Below, in pieces: positions 27,891 to 37,417 of a stretch of 42,198 nucleotides of DNA (position 1 is its first letter; the number at the start of each line of letters is the position of its first letter). A program made the translations under genes and the position numbers. The notes under the pieces were generated by a model. The model was not told the DNA's origin, ran no database searches, and saw only the letters and a list, made by a program, of their open reading frames with translations. This DNA comes from Albibeggiatoa sp964388965. GTDB lineage: Bacteria; Pseudomonadota; Gammaproteobacteria; Beggiatoales; Beggiatoaceae. The DNA lies in the NCBI GenBank assembly GCA_964388965.1, contig CAYMCP010000023.1:1-42198 (forward strand). Reading direction: 5' to 3'.

Positions 27891-28041
27891 GATGTTTGTC
27901 TCGGATAGGATTTTTATCGTTTTTTCAAACTGAATTTTATAAATCGCGTTGCTTATCAAAGAAGTGAATTATAGAAAAGTATTGAATATCAAACTCATAG
28001 TGACGAAAGTACGATGATACTCAATACGATTCATGATATGG

Positions 28042-29169
28042 TTATTCTGCTTTTAACAAATCGTAATACGCACCATCAGAAATATCAGTCCATGCTTGGT
28101 GTTCGACTTGGAACGCTTTGAAAGCATCGTATATTTTTCTAAATTGCGCATCTTTTTCAGCTTCCTCCTCTAAAGTTTCTGCGGTTAAACGTCGTAACTC
28201 AGCCAAAACAGTTTTTGGTAATGGCATGACCTCTACGTTAGGTTTAGCAACCAATTCGCGGAACGATTTAATATTTAAGCCTTCAAATTCAGAATACATC
28301 CACTGATTAAGTGCTTGCGCTGAAATTTCGATCATTTTCTGCAAATCTACTGGTAAACTTGCTAAAGCATCCTTATTTACAATTAATTCTAATACCGTAC
28401 CGGGCTCATGCCATCCGGGATAATAATAATATCGCGCAGCACGATGCAAACCCAAACGCTCATCATGGAAAGGTCCAACCCATTCTGTCGCATCGATGGT
28501 ACCTCGTTCTAAGGCAGTATAAATTTCACCACCAGCGAGCAATACAGGTGTCCCCCCAGCCCTCGCCAACACCCTACCACCTAAACCGGGAATACGCATT
28601 TTTAAGCCTTTTAAATCGTTAATAGTTTCGATTTTTTTATTAAACCAACCCGCCATTTGCACGCCAGAATTACCTGCTGGATAAGGCACAACATTAAAAG
28701 GCACATACATTTCACGCCATAACGCCAAACCACCACCTTGATAAAACCACGCATTCATACCTTTCGCCGTCATGCCAAACGGTACAGCCGTCATAAACTG
28801 CGCAGCCGGCACCTTGCCCGCCCAATAATAAGCAGCACCATGCCCTATTTGCACCGTACCTTGCGACACCGCATCAAAAGTCTGCAACGGAGGGACAAGC
28901 TCACCACCCGCAAAAACTTGTATTTTCAAACGCCCACTACTCATTATTTCAAGGTCTTGCGCAAACTTCTCGACACCTTGTTGAAAAATAGGAAAATTAG
29001 GTGGCCAAGTTGTAACCATTTTCCAACGATAAATCTGTGCAGTGTGTACAGGTTCGTCCTTTGACGTGTCCGTTTGCAGCGTAGTTGTGTTAGATGTCGA
29101 TTCTTGTTGACAAGCACCAAGCAATAATGAACCTGTTAGCAAAGCCAATAAACGCCATTGCTTAAACAT
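28042..29169 (-). CDS. dctP: TRAP transporter solute-binding lipoprotein, DctP family
   Basis: A 375-residue periplasmic binding protein with a lipobox ending SLLLGAC (Cys20), so it is probably membrane-tethered. The mature part starts YRWKMVTTWPPNFPIFQQG and contains GRLKIQVFAGGELVPPLQTF, the helix-linking LKGLKMRIPGLGGRV, and ERGTIDATEWVGPFHDE, as in TRAP binding proteins of the TakP/alpha-keto-acid type. The conserved Arg in KMRIPG would bind a carboxylate. The start has a near-perfect Shine-Dalgarno (AAAGGAGGT). The membrane subunits DctQ and DctM are not adjacent, so it is an orphan locally. Substrate is inferred only as an organic acid. Confidence 0.9.
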   Translation of the reverse strand: MFKQWRLLALLTGSLLLGACQQESTSNTTTLQTDTSKDEPVHTAQIYRWKMVTTWPPNFPIFQQGVEKFAQDLEIMSSGRLKIQVFAGGELVPPLQTFDAVSQGTVQIGHGAAYYWAGKVPAAQFMTAVPFGMTAKGMNAWFYQGGGLALWREMYVPFNVVPYPAGNSGVQMAGWFNKKIETINDLKGLKMRIPGLGGRVLARAGGTPVLLAGGEIYTALERGTIDATEWVGPFHDERLGLHRAARYYYYPGWHEPGTVLELIVNKDALASLPVDLQKMIEISAQALNQWMYSEFEGLNIKSFRELVAKPNVEVMPLPKTVLAELRRLTAETLEEEAEKDAQFRKIYDAFKAFQVEHQAWTDISDGAYYDLLKAE

Positions 29170-29340
29170 ATTACCTCCTTTGTTAAATTAAATTACTGAT
29201 GATTTTAATTAGTAATCTTATAATTTTAGTATTAATAAGCAAAAATAAGCATCGCATATAGGCAAATTTCCGTCAAGGGATTAAGGTATTCGATTTTACG
29301 CGCTTACAATGCGTACTTGATATTATCGATATTTAAATTA

Positions 29341-32300
29341 TTATTTGCCGCTTATTAATTTAATTTGCGGATCATTCCAATCACCTAAAACTTGATATTC
29401 GTAATACAAATTTTTTTCAAGCTCGGTTTGCAACATTTTTTGAATAATCAAAGTAACAGCACCCACGCCTAAACCACCGACCAACGTTCCAGCAACGGGT
29501 AAGGTATTGGAAACATGGGGAATAATTTTTACAGTTTGATTATAATATTCCTCCACAAAATGGGTATGCCCTTGCATTTCAACATGCGCCACCGGACTTT
29601 GCAAAATCATTTTATGCGTGCTAGCGATACCGTCTTTAATGTCAAATTCACCAACAATACTGTCAAATCGCAAACCTTTATCGGTAATATCACGAAAATC
29701 TAATAACAAACGTTTTGGCAAAATAAGCACATCGAATAATCCAAAAATACGCCCAACACCGGGGTCAACATCCACAATTTCCCCCTGCGTCATTAATAAT
29801 CGTAAATGTCCCTGCATTGTTTTCAAATCAAAATCATCAAAACCACCATTCCAATCCACCTCTAGCAAGCCCTCAGTAAAACCCTGTTTAATTGGCGATT
29901 TAGCATAACCTAAACGTTTTAATAACTGTTCATTATCAGCACTATGTAACTTAATTTCCAATTGACTATGAGCTTGTAGCGGTTGATATTGCCACAAACC
30001 TCGCGCTTGAATATTCAAACCATTCGCTTTAGATTCAAAATACTCCAATTCCCAACCTTTTTCGTGTGGTTTACCATATAAATTAACATTACCAAGCTCC
30101 TTATTTGCAAATTTAAACGCATCAATATGCGCGGAAATCTCTGGTAATTCAAAAGGATTCGTTAATTTTTTTATCTGATAACTCGTATACTGCTTTTGTG
30201 GTACTGCCATATTTAAATACTTCAATTTTGCATGTACAATCTCTTTTTTAGTATGATATTGCAATTGACCTAAAACCGCCTCACTTTTCACAAAAATACG
30301 CCACAACTCTGCTCGATGCGTTAATGTTGCTTCCACCTGATTAAATTGCTGCGTCCATAAACCCAATTGATCCAAATGTAAATTAATATCTATAGGTAAC
30401 AAAGGATTATCCCCTTCACCTTCTGGTAAATCGTGCCAAAATTGTAACCATTCTTTCACACCCAAATGCGTAATATAACCTTTAATATCCAAACGACTTG
30501 TTTTTGGTAATTTTGCTTTTTCCCTAGTACCGATTAAAACTTGTCCTTTATACAAATTCTCATCCAATTCAATAACAGCATTAACCAAATCACCTAAAGA
30601 TAACATCATACTATCCCTAGCATTTTCTGGAAATAACAGCTCAATATGCAATGGCATTTTAAGTGGCGAAATTTTATTTAATGGCGCGGGAAAACGCATA
30701 TCTAAGCCCTGTAACTGTGAAAAAAACTGTACTTTTGTATAATTATTATGTTTTTGTCGCTCGAAATTAACAATATCCAATTTTGCTTGCCAAGTCGATT
30801 CACCACCAAAATGCTGATACAATTTTAAATCTTTCCACTTTGGTTTAATTACAGATATTTCACTATTAATAAAATTCTTATCCATTTTTCCTTGTGCATT
30901 AAGCTGAATAATAAGTTTATCTAACTGTTTATTCAATGAAAAATCTAATACAATTGCTTGTTTCCAAAGTGTTGCTTTTACATTTTTAGTATAAAGTTTT
31001 TTATCCGTAAAATGTAATTTTCCAGTGACATTCTGCATGATATGTCCTACAAAATTTTCTTGTAACTGATTATTTTTTAAATCAATAAACCCCTTAATTT
31101 GATCGGGTTGACTATCCAAGCCAATCGCTAGATCGACATTCACACCGACGTTTCCAGTTAATTGAATTTTTCCCCGCTCTAAATCAATTTTTTCTGACAA
31201 TGGTGTTTCATACAAATATTTAAACACTTTTTTAGCTTGAGTCTCCATTTTGACAGAAATTAATACTTTCTTATCATTTCCGGTTAATTTAGGAATGCGT
31301 ACTGTTGCTTGTAGTGGTGTACCCAACAAATAGGCTTGTTGCGGTTTAATGATTAATTGATTATTAGCAACCTCAAATTGAGCGGTTAATTTTTTGATCG
31401 GAAACCAACCTGCGGCATAATTCAATTTGATTTGCTTCGCTCTCGCCGTAAGTTGAAATTGATTTTTTTCTAGTTTAAATACGGTATTTACAGCACCTTT
31501 TAACTTTAAATTAATATTTTCTAATTCACCTGAAAGTAAGGCTTTTTTTAACCAATCTGCTGTATTAGCAATTTCTTGGTCTGGGATATAGCGATATACA
31601 TTTTTAGCTAACATTCTTCCAATTTTAACATCTAAATCTAAAAATGGCTGTTTATACTGTGATAAAACAACTTTTCCCAATATTTGCATCGGTGTTTGTT
31701 GCTCCTGAAAATGAAGCTTATCAATGTTGATTGTGACATCTTGTTGCTGTTTTTGTATATGAATATCAGTTTGTAATTGATTGATATTTAAGTGATGACT
31801 ATATAAACTTGGCTCGACAAAATCTAATTCTCCGTTGGCAATTTCAATACGCGCCTGTTGTGGTTGCGCAGTTAAGAAACCAGATAGATTTTTGACTTTA
31901 TGTTTTTGATGTTTTAAATAAATATTATCTAATTTTGTTTTTAATTTCCAAGTATTATTAGCAAAATAATCAAATTCAACTTGTTTTAACTGACCCTTTA
32001 TCGCAATTGATTGTAATTTTTCTAAAATATCAGTATTATTTAAAAATCGTTTAGCTAGTAAAAATAGAGATTCTAAATCTAAAAAAGCCAATTTTGCACT
32101 TATATCATATTGATGACCATTCGGACGAATTTTCACATTTAGTTGATTCGCTGATGCTATATGTGACAAATCAATATCCCAGCCCTGATTTTGATCTGGT
32201 TTGACCGCAATATGAGCTGCAAAAATGGGTGAATTGGGTGCGGAGGTAAATTGAAATTGCCCATTTAATTGTGATAATCTCTTTTCTTTCCATTCAGTTA

Positions 32301-32961
32301 CAGTAGAAAAAGTGATAAATTGCCTCGTTTCACCAATTGGAACGCTAACTTGACCTGAAATGTGATTTTGTTCTGATTTTTTTTGTAAATGCAAGCCAAT
32401 TTGTTCAAAATATAACGGTTTACGTTGTAATTCTTGCCAAGTTAATTGCCCAATTTGTAACTGAATATTTTGCTGATCGAGTAGCCATTGTAATAACAAA
32501 TGTGCTTCAATATCAACCGCTTGTGCTGTATCTGATTCCGCTATACCCACTATGTGCACGGAACCATCCAATTGCCGCTTTAAAGTTAATTGTTTGATAT
32601 TTAAATTAATTTGACTAGTAATAAATTGTTTTTGTCGTAAAGAAGTCAACATATTCAAGCCAACACGGACTTGCGGAATATCAATAAAACTACTTTTATC
32701 GGGAGAAATTAAACGTACTTTTTGTAATTCCAAAGTTGGTGCACCATCTATCCAATTAGTTGATATATCACCGATAATAATAGGTTGTTGCAACATATTA
32801 CTTGCCCAATCTTCAATTTGTGGGCGATAATCTGATAAACGATAAAATAGAGCAAAAAGTAGTAAGAAAAGTAAACCTGCGATCAAAATAATCCATAGCC
32901 ATAACAGCCATAGCCAGCGCAAAGTTACCAAACTATAACGTACAAACAGTCGCACAATCAT
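29341..32961 (-). CDS. yhdP: YhdP family AsmA-like envelope protein (DUF3971)
   Basis: A 1206-residue protein with one N-terminal transmembrane segment (about 17-42, LWLLWLWIILIAGLLFLLLF) and a very long periplasmic part made of repeated beta-strands. The C-terminal region is AsmA-like, with the conserved stretch DVDPGVGRIFGLFDVLILPK and GLRFDSIVGEFDIKDG near the end. YhdP belongs to the bridge-like AsmA proteins that carry phospholipids from inner to outer membrane (with TamB and YdbH in E. coli). The usual neighbours rng and tldD are absent. The start lacks a strong Shine-Dalgarno. Confidence 0.9.
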   Translation of the reverse strand: MIVRLFVRYSLVTLRWLWLLWLWIILIAGLLFLLLFALFYRLSDYRPQIEDWASNMLQQPIIIGDISTNWIDGAPTLELQKVRLISPDKSSFIDIPQVRVGLNMLTSLRQKQFITSQINLNIKQLTLKRQLDGSVHIVGIAESDTAQAVDIEAHLLLQWLLDQQNIQLQIGQLTWQELQRKPLYFEQIGLHLQKKSEQNHISGQVSVPIGETRQFITFSTVTEWKEKRLSQLNGQFQFTSAPNSPIFAAHIAVKPDQNQGWDIDLSHIASANQLNVKIRPNGHQYDISAKLAFLDLESLFLLAKRFLNNTDILEKLQSIAIKGQLKQVEFDYFANNTWKLKTKLDNIYLKHQKHKVKNLSGFLTAQPQQARIEIANGELDFVEPSLYSHHLNINQLQTDIHIQKQQQDVTINIDKLHFQEQQTPMQILGKVVLSQYKQPFLDLDVKIGRMLAKNVYRYIPDQEIANTADWLKKALLSGELENINLKLKGAVNTVFKLEKNQFQLTARAKQIKLNYAAGWFPIKKLTAQFEVANNQLIIKPQQAYLLGTPLQATVRIPKLTGNDKKVLISVKMETQAKKVFKYLYETPLSEKIDLERGKIQLTGNVGVNVDLAIGLDSQPDQIKGFIDLKNNQLQENFVGHIMQNVTGKLHFTDKKLYTKNVKATLWKQAIVLDFSLNKQLDKLIIQLNAQGKMDKNFINSEISVIKPKWKDLKLYQHFGGESTWQAKLDIVNFERQKHNNYTKVQFFSQLQGLDMRFPAPLNKISPLKMPLHIELLFPENARDSMMLSLGDLVNAVIELDENLYKGQVLIGTREKAKLPKTSRLDIKGYITHLGVKEWLQFWHDLPEGEGDNPLLPIDINLHLDQLGLWTQQFNQVEATLTHRAELWRIFVKSEAVLGQLQYHTKKEIVHAKLKYLNMAVPQKQYTSYQIKKLTNPFELPEISAHIDAFKFANKELGNVNLYGKPHEKGWELEYFESKANGLNIQARGLWQYQPLQAHSQLEIKLHSADNEQLLKRLGYAKSPIKQGFTEGLLEVDWNGGFDDFDLKTMQGHLRLLMTQGEIVDVDPGVGRIFGLFDVLILPKRLLLDFRDITDKGLRFDSIVGEFDIKDGIASTHKMILQSPVAHVEMQGHTHFVEEYYNQTVKIIPHVSNTLPVAGTLVGGLGVGAVTLIIQKMLQTELEKNLYYEYQVLGDWNDPQIKLISGK

Positions 32962-33241
32962 TATCCAATTGAGTTTTACGGGGCAAAATAAACTTGTTTC
33001 ATTTGTAGTGAAGCGTATAAAATAATTCAGCTAAAAATCACTAATTAGATAATATCTAAGTAATATAAAATTTAGCTATTTAGGTATGTACATTTAGTGA
33101 TAGCTTCACTAAAATAAGTAAACAGATAATTTTTAATATTATTGCTTACAATAACATGATTTTACTAGGTATCTTATTCAAAAACAATTGAAATCCTGTC
33201 AACAAAATTTAATGTTAAAATGTTAGTTTGTATCACTATTA

Positions 33242-34666
33242 ATGAAATATTACCTAAATTACCAACTTAATGTAACCACTGTGAAATATTTAACTATTTT
33301 TTTACTTTTCTTACCTGCCAGTTGTTCATTTGAATCTAATCAATTACAGCATGTTCAGTGGTGGGGCGTGATGAGGGTTGCGTTGTTGCCTTATACTCAT
33401 TTATCAGCAGCACGTAAACAGTTCGATATAGCACTTATTCAAAGCTTTGCAAAACAATTAGGTGTGCGTGCAGAATTTATTAATGTCGCTGATAGCGAGG
33501 AAATGCTCGATTTATTAGTAAATAAAAAGGTGCATTTTACAATTGTGCACAGTCCTTTGCATGATGCGCCACAATTACGAAAAACACCTCATTACTTGCA
33601 ATTAAATTATTATCTTGTCCAGCATCAAAAAAAATCTTCCATTAATCTTGAGCAACTTCTTCAAACAATTTACCTTAGCAAAAATATTATTTATCAAAAT
33701 ATTACTGAACAATTGAATGAGCAATATTTAAACCTACATTGGCAGTATTGCGATAAATCTAATGCTGATTTACTTATGCAATTGAATCAACAGCGGATTG
33801 TATTTACTGATTCTAAACAACTTACTGAAATATGGCATTTTTTTCCACATTTATCTATTGCTGCAACCGTTTCGGAGCAAAAATTACATTGGGGATTTTT
33901 ACAGAAAGAAGATAATAGTTTATATCAAGCAGCTACAAATTTTATTAAAAAAGCACAATATTTGGGTGAATTGGAAAAATTACGGCAATATTATTATGGT
34001 GAATTAACTGAGGTAGATAATTTTAACGCATTTAATATCTATAGTTTTTATAAAAATATCAAACAACGTTTGGTTTTATATCGTCATCATTTTGAATTGG
34101 AAGCATTAAAACGACATTTGGATTGGCGTTTAATTGCGGCGGTGGGTTATGAAGAATCTTTGTGGAATCCGGAGGCGGTTTCTGCGACGGGTGTGCGGGG
34201 TTTAATGATGTTGACAGAAGATACGGCTGATTATTTGGGAGTTGAAGATCGAAATGATCCGATTCAAAGCATTAGCGGCGGAGCACGTTATCTGAAAAAA
34301 TTATATTCACGCTTGCCGAAGGAAATTAAAGAACCTGATCGCACTTGGTTTATGTTAGCGTCTTATAATATGGGCTATGGGCATGTGATGGATGCACGAA
34401 AATTAGCACAAACTGCGGGTTTTAATCCAAATTATTGGGGAATTGTTAAAAAATACGCCTTATTGCTGTCAGAACCAAAATGGTATAAAAAAACAAAGTA
34501 TGGTAAAGCGCGTGGTCATGAGGCAGTTGAGTATGTGCGACGAATTCGGCTTTATTATACGATGTTAAAATTTATTGATGAAAAGCATATTTCAGAGAAA
34601 ATTATTTATTTATCTAATGGTTATAAAACATTTCCTTATCAGAGTGTAATGGATTTTCAATTTTAG
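33242..34666 (+). CDS. mltF: Membrane-bound lytic murein transglycosylase F
   Basis: MltF cleaves peptidoglycan glycan strands, producing 1,6-anhydro ends. The 474-residue protein has an N-terminal export segment ending near LPASC (a plausible but imperfect lipobox), a solute-binding-protein-like domain (about 45-255) and a C-terminal SLT domain. The catalytic glutamate is Glu305 in AAVGYEESLWNPEA, followed by SATGVRGLMMLT and ASYNMGYGHVMDARKLA, all typical. A GTG a few codons after the ATG is an alternative start. It diverges from yhdP across 280 bp of AT-rich sequence in which I see no gene. Confidence 0.93.
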   Translation: MKYYLNYQLNVTTVKYLTIFLLFLPASCSFESNQLQHVQWWGVMRVALLPYTHLSAARKQFDIALIQSFAKQLGVRAEFINVADSEEMLDLLVNKKVHFTIVHSPLHDAPQLRKTPHYLQLNYYLVQHQKKSSINLEQLLQTIYLSKNIIYQNITEQLNEQYLNLHWQYCDKSNADLLMQLNQQRIVFTDSKQLTEIWHFFPHLSIAATVSEQKLHWGFLQKEDNSLYQAATNFIKKAQYLGELEKLRQYYYGELTEVDNFNAFNIYSFYKNIKQRLVLYRHHFELEALKRHLDWRLIAAVGYEESLWNPEAVSATGVRGLMMLTEDTADYLGVEDRNDPIQSISGGARYLKKLYSRLPKEIKEPDRTWFMLASYNMGYGHVMDARKLAQTAGFNPNYWGIVKKYALLLSEPKWYKKTKYGKARGHEAVEYVRRIRLYYTMLKFIDEKHISEKIIYLSNGYKTFPYQSVMDFQF

Positions 34667-34771
34667 CAGCTCGGATAAAAAAATTAAAATTATCTATTTT
34701 AACTCGCTGTATAAGTAAAAAATATATTTTATATACTTTCTAAGTACAACATATTATTTAAAGGTTTGGTT

Positions 34772-36529
34772 ATGTTGACCCATCGATTATTACACGTTTT
34801 ACTGATTATCTTCGCAATTATTGCGGTATACGGACAAACATTAGATGTGCCCTTTTACTTAGATGATTTTTCTTCCATTCAGGAAAATCCAGTGATTTAT
34901 CAATGGCAAGGCACGATTGAGGAATTACAGAAATTTGCACCAATGCGGACGATTGGTTATTTAAGTTTCGCGCTAAATTATCAAATACATCAATTTCAAG
35001 TAGCGGGTTATCATGTCGTTAATATCGTTATTCATATCTTGGCGAGTTTGGCTGTATGGGGATTATTAATGGGACTGGTTCGTACACCTACATTAAACGA
35101 TAACCTTTCACCTGCTACAAAAATTTGGCTACCCTTAGTAACGGCGTTATTTTTTGCACTCCATCCGCTGCAAATTCAAGCTGTTACCTACATTGTTCAA
35201 CGACTCGCTTCATTAGCTGCATTATTTTACATTATCAGCATGATGGCATACGTGTATGCTCGACTTGAACAAAATTTGCTACCGCGTCTATTATGGATAG
35301 GATTATTAATTTTATCTATGGGTTTAGGTATTTTTACTAAACAAAACACCGCAACATTACCTTTTGCTTTACTATTAATTGAGTTAATTTTTTTTCCTAA
35401 ACAACGCCGCCAATTGTTGATTATTGGTATTGCTGTCGTCACCAGTTTGGCGAGTATTTGGACGATATTTGCTTTAACTTTGCAATACAATCCGTTCTCT
35501 TTGGAAGCAATGGAAGCCTTAAAAGAAACAACGACTATTTCGCGTGAATCTTATTTAGCGACACAATTTAATGTATTATGGACATATATTAAATTATTTT
35601 TTTATCCGATTGGTTTACATATTGATTATGATTATCCAATTGTAGAAAGTATTTTTAATCCACAAGCTTTGATTGCTGCAATAGCGCATCTATCATTAAT
35701 TATAGTTGGATTATTGGTAGTAAAACGTTTTCCAATCATCACTTTTGGTATCATGTTTTATTATCTCGCTCATGCCGTTGAGTCTAGTGTCATCCCGATT
35801 CGTGATGTGGTGTTTGAGCATCGCACGTATTTGCCAAATTTAGGTTTGTTTGCTTTGTGTGCATGGTTATTAGTGGATCAAGTGCCGCGTTGGCTAGATA
35901 GAAATACCGCGATTATGTTGATTGTCGCTATGACAATTACTTTAGGTACAATGACTTGGATGCGTAATCAGGTCTGGCGCAACCCGATTGCGTTATGGCA
36001 AAATAATGTTGAGCAATCGCCATCAAAAAAACGTGCTTGGGTCATTTTAGGTAAGCATTTAATACAAGCGCAACGCCCGCAAGAAGCGATAAAAGTGTTG
36101 TCGCGTTCAGGTAGTGAAATAAAAAATCCTGATGGTTCAAGCAGTCGTTCCTATCCAGTGGAAACATTATTAAATTTGGTAGTCGCCCATAAACATCTTA
36201 AACAATATCACGAAGCGTTACATATTATTGATCAAGTCATTGGTAATCCAGAAATTGATATGCTAAATCGTGCTAAATTTTACATTAATCAAGGTAATGT
36301 TTATTATGAATTGGGGCAATATGTCGAAGCAGAACAATCTTATTTAACCGCAATTCAACTTTATCCTAGTAGTATTTCAGCTCGTGCTAATTTGGCGAGT
36401 ATTTTTGCAGCAACAGGACGTTTACAAGAAGCAGAAAACACGTATTTAGATATGTTAAGGCTCGATCCGCAGAATGCTGTGATTTTGCAGAATTTGGAAC
36501 ATCTACGCCGAATACGTCAAAAAAATTAG
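34772..36529 (+). CDS. Multi-pass membrane protein with C-terminal TPRs, GT-C glycosyltransferase-like (TMTC type)
   Basis: A 585-residue protein with about ten membrane segments (residues 5-400) and a C-terminal TPR array (about 430-585, INQGNVYYELGQYVEAEQSY and ANLASIFAATGRLQEAENTY). The first loop has FYLDDFSSIQENP (Asp31, Asp32), and later HPLQIQAVTYIVQRLASL; both recall bacterial homologues of TMTC/O-mannosyltransferase GT-C proteins, in which an acidic pair in the first loop is catalytic. Enzyme activity is inferred, not shown. I chose the ATG at 34772 because AAAGG lies 7 nt upstream; an in-frame TTG is 6 bp earlier. It stands after mltF and converges with the MocA-like gene. Confidence 0.75.
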   Translation: MLTHRLLHVLLIIFAIIAVYGQTLDVPFYLDDFSSIQENPVIYQWQGTIEELQKFAPMRTIGYLSFALNYQIHQFQVAGYHVVNIVIHILASLAVWGLLMGLVRTPTLNDNLSPATKIWLPLVTALFFALHPLQIQAVTYIVQRLASLAALFYIISMMAYVYARLEQNLLPRLLWIGLLILSMGLGIFTKQNTATLPFALLLIELIFFPKQRRQLLIIGIAVVTSLASIWTIFALTLQYNPFSLEAMEALKETTTISRESYLATQFNVLWTYIKLFFYPIGLHIDYDYPIVESIFNPQALIAAIAHLSLIIVGLLVVKRFPIITFGIMFYYLAHAVESSVIPIRDVVFEHRTYLPNLGLFALCAWLLVDQVPRWLDRNTAIMLIVAMTITLGTMTWMRNQVWRNPIALWQNNVEQSPSKKRAWVILGKHLIQAQRPQEAIKVLSRSGSEIKNPDGSSSRSYPVETLLNLVVAHKHLKQYHEALHIIDQVIGNPEIDMLNRAKFYINQGNVYYELGQYVEAEQSYLTAIQLYPSSISARANLASIFAATGRLQEAENTYLDMLRLDPQNAVILQNLEHLRRIRQKN

Positions 36530-36562
36530 TTTTATTATAAAAATATCTTACATAACAGTAAG

Positions 36563-37126
36563 TTAAGTAAATAATATATCTTCTAATCTGTCGATGTCGC
36601 GTAGGATGCCAGCGTCATTTACTGTAACAATTTCTACAATATTGTTTTTAAGTAGATGCTTTGCGCCAGTATCGCCCTGTAAAGTTAATAATTGCTCACG
36701 AAAATAATGATTAAATCCTACGGGATGTCCACGTTGTCCTTTGTATTCGGGTGCTGTGACGAGTGCGCCATGATGGAGCTGGTGAATAAGAAGTTGCAAA
36801 GTTTCAATTTTAATCCAAGGCATATCTGCTAACGCAATCAGCCACGCATCAGCTTGTTTACTCGCCCGAATCGCTAAAGCTAGGCTGTCACCCATGCCAG
36901 CGTCAGGACGAGTTTGAATGACAATTTGAAAGCCCAATTGCATTAAATCAGAATGAAATGGCACATCTTGCTCTCTGACAACGGCAACACAATGGTCGAG
37001 AGTATGAGCTAATTTTTGTGCTGAATTTAGACCGATAGATTTTTGATTAGGTAATAGATGATTTAATTTATTACCACCAAATCGCGTACCATTGCCTGCC
37101 GCGAGTAGAATACCAGTAATGTTCAT
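36563..37126 (-). CDS. MocA-like molybdenum cofactor nucleotidyltransferase
   Basis: A 187-residue MobA/MocA-type NTP transferase. It has the nucleotide-binding motif LLAAGNGTRFGGNK (residues 7-20), the metal-binding loop ALADMPWI, and RGHPVGF, all in the order seen in MocA (CTP:molybdopterin cytidylyltransferase). The mature enzyme adds CMP to molybdenum cofactor for xanthine-oxidase-type enzymes. No molybdoenzyme or other cofactor gene is nearby, so the exact nucleotide and acceptor are inferred from the family. It converges with the TPR membrane protein gene and diverges from relA across 291 bp. Confidence 0.78.
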   Translation of the reverse strand: MNITGILLAAGNGTRFGGNKLNHLLPNQKSIGLNSAQKLAHTLDHCVAVVREQDVPFHSDLMQLGFQIVIQTRPDAGMGDSLALAIRASKQADAWLIALADMPWIKIETLQLLIHQLHHGALVTAPEYKGQRGHPVGFNHYFREQLLTLQGDTGAKHLLKNNIVEIVTVNDAGILRDIDRLEDILFT

Positions 37127-37169
37127 ATAATGCGTAAATTCCTTTTAAATAATTATTTTTTATTTTCTC

Positions 37170-37194
37170 TCATTCCGTACACTGCGCGGAATGC
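37170..37194. repeat. REP-like palindrome between the MocA-like gene and relA
   Basis: CATTCCGT / GCGGAATG form an 8-bp stem (last pair T-G) around the 7-nt loop acactgc at 37171-37193. The loop again ends CTnC. A second, imperfect inverted pair (GACACGCC and GGTGCGTC) follows at about 37201-37234, so two hairpins may stand in tandem as at 12295. No T-run follows. Confidence 0.6.
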
Positions 37195-37327
37195 GCTACT
37201 GACACGCCGGATCAAGTTTGATATGCGGTGCGTCACAACACAGTCCACAAACTAGGGTAAATCTTACATTTATAATATATTGAAAAATAATAAAAAAATT
37301 GTTATTACTATTATGTGAGCAAGATTA

Positions 37328-37336
37328 TGATAAAAT
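37328..37336 (+). promoter_or_regulatory. Candidate extended -10 promoter for relA
   Basis: TGATAAAAT matches an extended -10 element (TGnTAnAAT-like, hexamer TAAAAT) 81 bp before the relA ATG. No clear -35 is visible. The remaining leader has no strong Shine-Dalgarno. Confidence 0.3.
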
Positions 37337-37417
37337 AGGCGGTGCTTATTTCCAATCGTTTGTATATTCTCTAGGCATTTCTGGCACATACCCTCAACTA
37401 CATTACTAAAATATCTT

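Noticed and set aside
27126..27959. Two separate genes, an LRR protein and a Roc-COR protein
   Set aside because: The break falls at a 100-N placeholder, and a missing length of 14 + 69n restores both frame and repeat period.
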